Assembly (NCBI GenBank): GCA_013150915.1
Contig: JAADJE010000075.1
Coordinates: 23,209-67,280, forward strand
Reading direction: 5' to 3'
DNA: 44,072 bases
Origin: Gammaproteobacteria bacterium
Lineage (GTDB): Bacteria > Pseudomonadota > Gammaproteobacteria > BMS3Bbin11
Shown: positions 39,552-44,072 of the stretch, in pieces
How positions within the stretch are numbered: position 1 is the stretch's first letter
How the letters are laid out: the number at the start of each line of letters is the position of its first letter
Program-made: the position numbers and the translations under genes
Notes under the pieces: generated by a model
Databases searched by the model: none
What the model was told of the DNA's origin: nothing
The model's input: the letters and a program-made list of their open reading frames with translations, nothing else

Positions 39552-40673
39552 TTATAGATTTCTTTTGCGCAAATCGAGTTTTGACTCCAACGTCTCCAAT
39601 AACACATCAAATGGCTTAATGAATTTTTCCAGACCTTCGTCTTCCAGTTGCTGGGCGACGGTCCCCATATCGATGCCCAGTTCCGCGAGTTTCTCCAGTA
39701 CAGCCTCTGATTGTTCAAGGTCATCTTCAATGCGAATAGCCGGTACGCCGTGATCCTGATAGGCCTTCAACGTTTTGAGCGGCAAGGTGTTAACAGTATT
39801 TTCACCTATCAATGCCTCGACATACATGACATCTGAATAAGAGGGATCCTTGGTGCTGGTACTTGCCCAGAGTAATCGCTGGGGCTGCGCGCCTTCGCCG
39901 GCCAGGGCCTGCCAGCCGTTACTGCTGAACAGTGTTTTGTAATCCTGATACGCCATGCGTGAGGCCGCAATGGCAGTTTTACCGCGAAGATTCGTTGTAT
40001 CTTCCAGCGCTGAGAGCTTTTTATCGACCAGCACGTCTATGCGGCTAAGGAAAAAACTTGCGACTGATGCAACCTTTTTTACTGGTAGACCGGCATTTGC
40101 TCTGTTCTGAATGCCGGCAATATAGGCCGCCGCAATCTCTCGATAACGTGAGACAGAAAAGAGCAGGGTGGCATTAACATTAATGCCCTCGGCAATCAGT
40201 GTACTGATAGCGGGGAGACCCTCTTTTGTGGCAGGTACTTTAATCAAAACATTGGGTCTGGCCAGCATTTTCCAAAGACGGCGACCAGCCTGAATGGTTT
40301 TCTCTGTATCGTGAGCGTAGTGTGGAGAGACCTCCATGCTGACAAAACCGTCCTGACCTTTGCTGTCGTCATATATCGGTCGGAGCATATCTGCCGCCTG
40401 CCGTAAATCTGCGATGACCAGTTGTTCATAAGCACTGCGGGCCTCTGTATTTTCAGAGGCCAGTTGTTCAATAGCCGTATCATAATCATCATGGTCCAGG
40501 ATCGCTTTTTTTAAAATGGCAGGATTGGACGTTACACCGGTAATGCCGTCATTATCTATGTAGGACTGGAAATCACCGTTATTGAGCATGCCGCGGTGGA
40601 TATCGTCTAGCCAAATGCTCTGACCAAGCGCCTGTAATGCCTTGAGTGGGTTTATATTTGTCATGTTATTCAC
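39552..40673 (-). CDS. tal: Transaldolase
   Basis: Transaldolase moves a dihydroxyacetone unit between sugar phosphates in the non-oxidative pentose phosphate pathway. The Schiff-base lysine is K145 in VLIKVPATKEG, and the GVTSNPAILKKAI segment (46-58) and SFFLSRID motif are present. At 373 aa it belongs to the longer transaldolase subfamily also found in actinobacteria and cyanobacteria, rather than to the roughly 316-aa TalB type. Confidence 0.94.
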   Translation of the reverse strand: MNNMTNINPLKALQALGQSIWLDDIHRGMLNNGDFQSYIDNDGITGVTSNPAILKKAILDHDDYDTAIEQLASENTEARSAYEQLVIADLRQAADMLRPIYDDSKGQDGFVSMEVSPHYAHDTEKTIQAGRRLWKMLARPNVLIKVPATKEGLPAISTLIAEGINVNATLLFSVSRYREIAAAYIAGIQNRANAGLPVKKVASVASFFLSRIDVLVDKKLSALEDTTNLRGKTAIAASRMAYQDYKTLFSSNGWQALAGEGAQPQRLLWASTSTKDPSYSDVMYVEALIGENTVNTLPLKTLKAYQDHGVPAIRIEDDLEQSEAVLEKLAELGIDMGTVAQQLEDEGLEKFIKPFDVLLETLESKLDLRKRNL

Positions 40674-40737
40674 TTTATATTTGTTGTCAGCCGAATGGGC
40701 TTTTTAAATGTTCGAAACGAGATTAACATATTTTCCT

Positions 40738-40770
40738 TTTACTACAGAGTACACAGAGGTCACAGAGAAA
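40738..40770 (+). repeat. CACAGAGG-type repeat, left arm flanking DUF2007
   Basis: TACAGAGTACACAGAGGTCA followed by CAGAGAAAAAA forms the left copy. Its inverted counterpart lies at 41018-41047, on the other side of the DUF2007 gene. It is translated in the longer frame of that gene as a TEYTEVTEK-like stretch. Confidence 0.6.
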
Positions 40771-40779
40771 AAACTCAGC

Positions 40780-40998
40780 ATGATGATTCAAGTATATTCA
40801 GCACAGAATTCAGTTGATGCCCATATCGTTAAGGGGTGGCTTGCGCTGCACGGCGTGACAGCGTGGGTAAATGGTGAGTATTTACAGGGTGGAATAGGAG
40901 AGTTACCGCCAATGGGGCTAATAACAGTCAGTGTTGCAGAAGAAGACTATGACAATGCCTTAAGTCTCGTAAGTGAATATGAAACTAAAGAACTTTAG
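40780..40998 (+). CDS. DUF2007 small protein (putative signal-transducing)
   Basis: The protein (72 aa) starts MMIQVYSAQNSVDAHIVKGW and contains a ferredoxin-like DUF2007 region, with YLQGGIGELPPMG (about 36-48) and VAEEDYDNALSLVSEYE (about 54-70). The family is called putative signal transducing and has no proven activity. The start is at 40780 or 40783. A longer frame from 40708 adds only repeat-encoded sequence and is rejected. The gene is bracketed by inverted copies of a dispersed repeat, so it might have moved as a cassette. Confidence 0.8.
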   Translation: MMIQVYSAQNSVDAHIVKGWLALHGVTAWVNGEYLQGGIGELPPMGLITVSVAEEDYDNALSLVSEYETKEL

Positions 40999-41017
40999 TG
41001 TGCGTTTTTATTTTTTT

Positions 41018-41047
41018 CTGTGACCACTGTGTCTGTGTGAGATTTTT
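41018..41047 (-). repeat. CACAGAGG-type repeat, right inverted arm flanking DUF2007
   Basis: TTTCTGTGACCACTGTGTC followed by TGTGTGAG, on the plus strand, is the reverse complement of the left arm at 40738-40770 with a few mismatches. The arms are about 280 bp apart and enclose the whole DUF2007 gene. Confidence 0.6.
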
Positions 41048-41048
41048 C

Positions 41049-41237
41049 TTAATTACGGACTGACACAATCATCAATGCAACAAAACCCACAATTGCAGCA
41101 ATAATCAGGACGAACGACATCCAGTCACCGCGACTGCCTTTTGGCCCGTTCTCCATCCAGTGTTTGGTGGCAGGCCACATGCGCCACAGTAACACAACTA
41201 ACACAACAGCAAGTGTGATTTTCAGAAACAGTCCCAT
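41049..41237 (-). CDS. Small membrane protein (62 aa), unknown
   Basis: Two hydrophobic segments (about 4-20 and 40-58) flank a polar loop with MWPATKHWMENGPKGSRGDW. The N terminus begins MGLFLKITLAVVLVVLLW. AGGAG lies at the correct distance before the ATG, so translation is likely. No family is recognised. It follows a structured leader (41277-41352) and lies downstream of the BI-1 gene on the same strand, behind a strong terminator, so it probably has its own promoter. Confidence 0.65.
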   Translation of the reverse strand: MGLFLKITLAVVLVVLLWRMWPATKHWMENGPKGSRGDWMSFVLIIAAIVGFVALMIVSVRN

Positions 41238-41276
41238 CTTAGGGCTCCTCTTTCAATTCATGAATATTCACATTGA

Positions 41277-41352
41277 CCCCGGGACCCTGTAGTCTGCCAG
41301 GGCAGCGTTCGAATCACAGCCCACCCTGCTCGGGGGAATGAACCTGCCCCGG
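41277..41352 (-). ncRNA. Structured leader or small RNA with alternative stems
   Basis: The segment CCCTG (41285-41289), CAGGG (41298-41302), CCCTG (41324-41328) allows two mutually exclusive 5-bp stems. A similar choice exists for CGGGG (41331-41335), which can pair with CCCCG at 41277-41281 or at 41347-41351. This alternation is what an attenuator or riboswitch-like leader would show, and it lies 40-115 bases upstream of the minus-strand small membrane protein gene. No known RNA family was recognised. Confidence 0.35.
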
Positions 41353-41365
41353 ATTTTTCTCATAA

Positions 41366-41391
41366 AAAACCCCGGCTTGGGCCGGGGTTTT
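41366..41391 (-). terminator. Strong bidirectional terminator downstream of the BI-1 gene
   Basis: AAAACCCCGGC (41366-41376) and GCCGGGGTTTT (41381-41391) form a perfect 11-bp stem with a TTGG loop. On the minus strand the A run becomes the U-tract, ending BI-1 transcription. On the plus strand a T tract is also present, so it can work in both directions. Confidence 0.85.
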
Positions 41392-41407
41392 GTCATGGTG
41401 AATCGAT

Positions 41408-42076
41408 TTAATCGCTACTCATAATTCCAAGGATATTCAATAGACTGATGAAGATATTGAACAGGCTTAGGAATATGCTGAAGGTGGCCAGAATGTAGTT
41501 GGTTTCTCCACCGTTGATGATGCGACTGGTATCAAACAGAATCAGGCCTGACATCAGCATAATAATGGCAGCCGAAATAGTCAGTGATAAAGCGGGTATC
41601 TGGATAAACAGGCTGGCAATTATTGCCAGTACGACCACCATCATGCCAGCAAACAGGAACCCACCAAGGAAACTGAAGTCTTTCTTAGTGGTTAGCGCGT
41701 AACCCGAGAGACCCAGGAAGATGATGCCGGTACCACCGAGGGCGGTCGCAATTATCTGTGGGCCATTGGCCATGGCCATATAAACAGTAAGGATAGAGCC
41801 AAGACCAAATCCCAGCAGGCCCGTGATCAGGAAAAGAACACCGATACCAGTAGAAGAATTAGCTGTTTTTGGCAGGACAAATATGCCCAGAACCATCGCA
41901 ACGATAACTGAAATCAAATAGGCCATAGGCGGCATATTGATATACATTGATACCATAGCCATAACGGCACTAAAGGCCAGTGTGGCTGACAGTAGCATGT
42001 AGGTGTTCTTCAGTACTTTATTGGCTTCCAGTGCGTTCAGGCGCGGACGGGAAACGGCAGCGTAATTCGGGTTCAT
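41408..42076 (-). CDS. Bax inhibitor-1 (YccA/YbhL) family membrane protein
   Basis: The 222-aa protein has seven hydrophobic segments and begins MNPNYAAVSRPRLNALEANKVLKNTYML, typical of the YccA branch of the BI-1 family (TMBIM). YccA modulates FtsH proteolysis in E. coli; that role here is by analogy. The family's C-terminal ATFSIFLSLFNIFISLLNIL block is present. GGAG lies before the ATG (TCTCCG on the plus strand near 42081-42086). Confidence 0.92.
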   Translation of the reverse strand: MNPNYAAVSRPRLNALEANKVLKNTYMLLSATLAFSAVMAMVSMYINMPPMAYLISVIVAMVLGIFVLPKTANSSTGIGVLFLITGLLGFGLGSILTVYMAMANGPQIIATALGGTGIIFLGLSGYALTTKKDFSFLGGFLFAGMMVVVLAIIASLFIQIPALSLTISAAIIMLMSGLILFDTSRIINGGETNYILATFSIFLSLFNIFISLLNILGIMSSD

Positions 42077-42238
42077 ATTAATTCTCCGTAGTGTTTACAG
42101 TGATGCCCTCCAGGAAGACATCCCATCAGATTAGTATCTGGGGGTAGAGTTCCATTATATCAAGAAATTCCAGGGAAAAAGAAAGGGGTAATATCACCAC
42201 TATTGCCATAAATTAGCCACGCTAATCTTGTTTCCTGA

Positions 42239-42258
42239 AGCGAGTTGAGGCAAACTCG
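42239..42258. promoter_or_regulatory. Hairpin just upstream of tRNA-Ser
   Basis: GCGAGTT and AACTCGC form a 7-bp stem around GAGGCA, ending about 10 bases before the mature tRNA 5' end. It may be a leader structure or processing signal in the precursor. No promoter hexamers in good register were seen. Confidence 0.35.
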
Positions 42259-42268
42259 CGCGCAATAC

Positions 42269-42359
42269 GGAGAGGTGGCAGAGCGGTTGAATGCACCGGT
42301 CTTGAAAACCGGCATGGGTTTGTAGCCCATCCAGGGTTCGAATCCCTGCCTCTCCGCCA
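42269..42359 (+). tRNA. tRNA-Ser(UGA)
   Basis: A 91-base tRNA: acceptor arm GGAGAGG/CCTCTCC with discriminator G and encoded CCA, anticodon stem CCGGT/ACCGG with loop CTTGAAA giving anticodon TGA at 42303-42305, a long variable arm (CATGGGTTTGTAGCCCAT) as in type II serine tRNAs, and the TTCGAATC T-loop. It reads UCA and other UCN codons. Its synthetase serS is 3 kb away. Confidence 0.96.
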
Positions 42360-42698
42360 TATAGCCTGGTATCAGTAGGCCGTCTACACGGTCTACTGAG
42401 AACCTTCAAATTAGCCCACTCTAGTCCGATTTTCCCCTGACCCCGTGACATCCGCGATTTTGATCTTCCTTTAACCTTTCCACTTTACACTTTAAACCGC
42501 AGTTCGCTCCTTTCTCCCTTTCCTCCTTCATCTTTAATCTGTTTTTCCCTCATTGCCTCTGAAACCAGGACTTGGGAGAATGATCAATAAACCAGTAAGT
42601 TGAATAAATCGTGGTTTGAAACTGATTTTCCAGGGGTTGCATCATTTTTAATCAACAAGCTCAGGTGCGAAATAGAAAGTACGAACATTGGAAAGACC
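42360..42698. other. Gene-free spacer between tRNA-Ser and the TA module
   Basis: No convincing coding frame is present. The segment holds the post-tRNA hairpin, a pyrimidine-rich stretch with CTTTAACCTTTCC..CTTTAAACC and CCTTCATCTTTAAT (about 42470-42540) that reads as the reverse complement of the heptamer-type repeats, and then AT-rich unstructured sequence. Confidence 0.5.
42373..42398 (+). terminator. Hairpin after tRNA-Ser
   Basis: CAGTAGGCCGT and ACGGTCTACTG form an 11-bp stem with one G-U pair and a CTAC loop, 13 bases beyond the CCA end. There is no clear T tract after it, so it may be a processing or weak termination signal. Confidence 0.45.
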
Positions 42699-42742
42699 TT
42701 TTACACAGTAAAATAGGCTTACCCCCTTATCTTACATAGTAA
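42699..42742 (+). repeat. Palindromic dispersed repeat, upstream copies
   Basis: TTTTAC-ACA-GTAAAA (42699-42713) followed by TAGGCTTACCCCCTTAT is a near copy of 43881-43912. A shorter TTAC-ATA-GTAA lies at 42732-42742. The stems are conserved while the loop bases differ, as expected of a hairpin or protein-binding element. Confidence 0.65.
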
Positions 42743-42747
42743 AAAAA

Positions 42748-42761
42748 GCTACAATCGTAGC
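42748..42761 (+). promoter_or_regulatory. Operator-like palindrome overlapping the -10 of the TA promoter
   Basis: GCTAC-AATC-GTAGC is a perfect inverted repeat 27 bases before the antitoxin start. It contains TACAAT (42750-42755), a good -10 hexamer; the matching -35 (TTATCT, 42727-42732, 17-bp spacing) is weak. Binding of the antitoxin's winged helix here would block the promoter. Confidence 0.5.
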
Positions 42762-42787
42762 AAATAAAGCAACATTAGAGGCCAATC

Positions 42788-43378
42788 GTGTCATCCAAGC
42801 TGGAAAAGTTACTTTTTAAGGGTTATCGCAGACGTGTACTGGGGCTGTTGTTGCTCCATCCTGATGAGCGGTATCACGTGCGGGAAATTGCTCGAATGAC
42901 AGGGACGGTTGCTGGCACCCTGCATAAGGAATTGGCCAGATTGGCTGAAGCTGGCGTGTTGCTGAAGGAGACTGTGGGTAATCAGGTGCAGTACCGGGCG
43001 AATGTAGAGTGCCCGATTTATGAAGAATTGCGCCTTATTCTACAAAAGCTCACTGACCAGGTCATGGAGGAGAGCAAAGGCATCCAAACAAAGATGAGCG
43101 ATATTGTTGAGCAATATCGGAGCCAGATTTTATCCCTTGCAAAAGAAAATGGTGTGCGAAATGTGCGAGTGTTTGGATCTATGGCTCGGAATGAAGCCAG
43201 GCAGGATAGTGATCTGGATTTACTGGTTGACATCGAGAAGGGTAAATCGGGTTTGGCTTTAGGCGGGTTCCTGGCAGATGTAACAGAATTGACACATCGC
43301 AAGGTTGATGTCGTGACGGAAAAATCATTACACCCCAGAATTAGAGAAAAGGTGCTGCATGAAGCGAGACCGTTATGA
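42788..43378 (+). CDS. MntA-type antitoxin: winged helix + nucleotidyltransferase
   Basis: The 196-aa protein starts at GTG 42788 with AGAGG six bases upstream. Residues about 12-75 form a winged helix (HVREIARMTGTVAGTLHKELARL). Residues 125-196 form a minimal nucleotidyltransferase with GSMARNEARQDSDLD (130-144), so G130, S131, D142 and D144 are intact. In the MntA-HepT system the nucleotidyltransferase adds AMP to the HEPN toxin and neutralises it. Many MntA proteins lack the DNA-binding part, so this version could also regulate its own promoter. Its stop overlaps the toxin ATG by 4 bp. Confidence 0.88.
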   Translation: MSSKLEKLLFKGYRRRVLGLLLLHPDERYHVREIARMTGTVAGTLHKELARLAEAGVLLKETVGNQVQYRANVECPIYEELRLILQKLTDQVMEESKGIQTKMSDIVEQYRSQILSLAKENGVRNVRVFGSMARNEARQDSDLDLLVDIEKGKSGLALGGFLADVTELTHRKVDVVTEKSLHPRIREKVLHEARPL

Positions 43379-43704
43379 GCGCAAAAGATGATTCTGTCTA
43401 TATTGATCACATGTTGAATAGTATCCTCCGCATTAATGAATATATTGAAAGCAAGGAGCAGTTTTACGCATCGCGACTTGTACAGGATGCCGTTATAAGA
43501 AACCTTCAAATTATGGCTGAATCAAGCCAACGAATAGCCGACGACATGAAGAAAGCCTATCCAGATATTCCCTGGAAACAAATTTCTGGTTTTCGAAACA
43601 TTCTTGTTCATGATTATCTGGGGGTCGATTTAGATATGATATGGAGTGTTGTAGAACAAGAATTGCCCATGCTGGAACGGGCCCTAACCCAACAACAGAA
43701 ATAA
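43375..43704 (+). CDS. HepT-type HEPN toxin (DUF86)
   Basis: The 109-aa helical protein has the HEPN ribonuclease motif R74-NILV-H79-D-Y81, the Rx4HxY pattern of HepT toxins, within SGFRNILVHDYLGVD. Y81 is the residue that MntA modifies with AMP in the characterised systems. The toxin follows the antitoxin with a 4-bp overlap, the usual order and coupling. An RNA target cannot be inferred from sequence. Confidence 0.9.
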   Translation: MSAKDDSVYIDHMLNSILRINEYIESKEQFYASRLVQDAVIRNLQIMAESSQRIADDMKKAYPDIPWKQISGFRNILVHDYLGVDLDMIWSVVEQELPMLERALTQQQK

Positions 43705-43740
43705 AACAGGAGATTAAAGGGGTAAAAGCAGTTTTTGCGT

Positions 43741-43893
43741 ATGCCTGATTTGAGACCAGTCAGAAAAAAATCACTAAGCAGCTTAGATATCTCTGAAGCA
43801 GACATCAAGGAACTGGATGGAACCGCTACTTTCGGTCAATTACGGAAGTTGAATACAGAAATAGAATCACTTTGGCGGTTTTTTACATTGTAA
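43741..43893 (+). CDS. Small ORF (50 aa) after the TA module, unknown
   Basis: An open frame from ATG 43741 to TAA 43891 encodes a charged, helix-prone protein (MPDLRPVRKKSLSSLDISEA at the start, QLRKLNTEIESLWRFFTL at the end). A purine-rich AGGAG is 27 bases upstream and GGGG 18 bases upstream, neither well placed. The stop lies inside the downstream palindromic repeat, so the frame may have been cut by that repeat, or this may be a remnant. No family was recognised. Confidence 0.35.
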   Translation: MPDLRPVRKKSLSSLDISEADIKELDGTATFGQLRKLNTEIESLWRFFTL

Positions 43894-43939
43894 AATAGGC
43901 TTGACCCCTTTATAGTGCCATTCCACTCCGACCCCTTTA
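43881..43939 (+). repeat. Palindromic dispersed repeat, downstream copy
   Basis: TTTTAC-ATT-GTAAAA (43881-43895) and TAGGCTTGACCCCTTTAT repeat the sequence found at 42699-42730. A further GACCCCTTTA unit occurs at 43930-43939 (first at 43903-43912). The direct copies are 1182 bp apart and bracket the TA genes. Confidence 0.65.
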
Positions 43940-43968
43940 GTCCCGGTTTATTTCTGGCGCGATGTTGA

Positions 43969-43985
43969 TATACTCGTACTCGAGT
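43969..43985 (+). promoter_or_regulatory. Candidate promoter/operator of the truncated last gene
   Basis: TGATATACT gives an extended -10 (TATACT at 43969-43974), followed by the perfect palindrome ACTCGAGT (43978-43985). No strong -35 is visible. Confidence 0.35.
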
Positions 43986-44041
43986 TGAAGAACGGTAATT
44001 TCTTCGTATGATTTTGGATGAGATCGTCTGGAGGATATTTC

Positions 44042-44072
44042 ATGGATAAACGGCATAAGGTTATTCTTGTTC
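44042..44072 (+). CDS. Start of a truncated CDS at the window edge
   Basis: ATG at 44042 has a strong GGAGG (44030-44034) seven bases upstream and encodes MDKRHKVILV before the window ends. The beginning resembles a beta strand such as opens response-regulator or Rossmann proteins, but ten residues cannot identify it. Confidence 0.55.
   Translation, partial: MDKRHKVILV

Noticed and set aside
41281-41352. GTTCGAATC looked like a tRNA T-loop, possible tRNA or tmRNA end
   Set aside because: The flanking bases do not pair as a T arm, and no acceptor or anticodon arm could be built.
42269-44072. tRNA-Ser as integration site of a genomic island
   Set aside because: No repeat of the tRNA 3' end and no integrase within the remaining 1.7 kb; could be decided only with sequence beyond the window.

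Overview
The window is chromosomal DNA of a gammaproteobacterium with moderate GC. Evidence for this is the set of gammaproteobacterial-type housekeeping genes (lolA, rarA, ftsK, mfd, ispD/ispF, serS, csiV, a thioinosine-type phosphorylase) and the mtiP-csiV-mfd neighbourhood, which I recall from Pseudomonas-like genomes. Genus cannot be read from the sequence. Dispersed repeats and sulfur-oxidiser-like gene mixtures hint at an environmental lineage, but that is inference.

Region 1 (1-17.8 kb) is a one-directional surface polysaccharide (O-antigen type) locus. It holds rmlA (dTDP-glucose, towards dTDP-rhamnose), an ABC-2 export pair (Wzm/Wzt, with a C-terminal carbohydrate-binding-like extension on Wzt) and several glycosyltransferases: a 791-aa double GT2, a GT2, a WsaF-like rhamnosyltransferase, a membrane-anchored polyprenyl-phosphate GT2 and another GT2. 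These are followed by a 976-aa protein that joins a GT2 to two SDR domains. The end of the locus has the WbpV-WbpL-WbpM logic known from Pseudomonas: the second SDR domain resembles WbpV, then come a WecA/WbpL-like initiating transferase and a WbpM-like UDP-HexNAc 4,6-dehydratase. manC closes the block. The likely model is synthesis of UDP-QuiNAc/FucNAc-type sugar, priming on undecaprenyl phosphate by WbpL, extension with rhamnose/mannose-derived sugars, and export by Wzm/Wzt. rmlB/C/D and a phosphomannomutase are not in the window. A G10 tract sits directly before the rmlA start, and an A8 tract lies at a domain junction of the 976-aa protein.

Region 2 (17.8-27.3 kb) holds purine salvage (hpt, mtiP), csiV and peptide deformylase, followed by a minus-strand block of little-known genes ahead of mfd: a small membrane protein, a coiled-coil/lipoprotein pair, beta-carbonic anhydrase, and a two-TM protein preceded by a repeat-rich putative control region. 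This block separates csiV from mfd.

Region 3 (27.3-42.1 kb) is mostly core genes: ispD-ispF, a PilZ-like 566-aa protein, trxB-smr, ald-ftsK, lolA-rarA, crcB-DUF190, serS, transaldolase, DUF2007, a small membrane protein with a structured leader, and a Bax-inhibitor-1 family protein. Two classes of dispersed repeat lie between these genes: heptamer repeats of AAGTTGA type, and CACAGAGG-type repeats, one pair of which brackets the DUF2007 gene as inverted copies.

Region 4 (42.2-44.1 kb) has tRNA-Ser(UGA), a long gene-free spacer, and an MNT/HEPN toxin-antitoxin pair whose antitoxin carries an N-terminal winged helix. The pair is bracketed by direct copies of a palindromic repeat. A 50-aa ORF and the first codons of a truncated gene finish the window.
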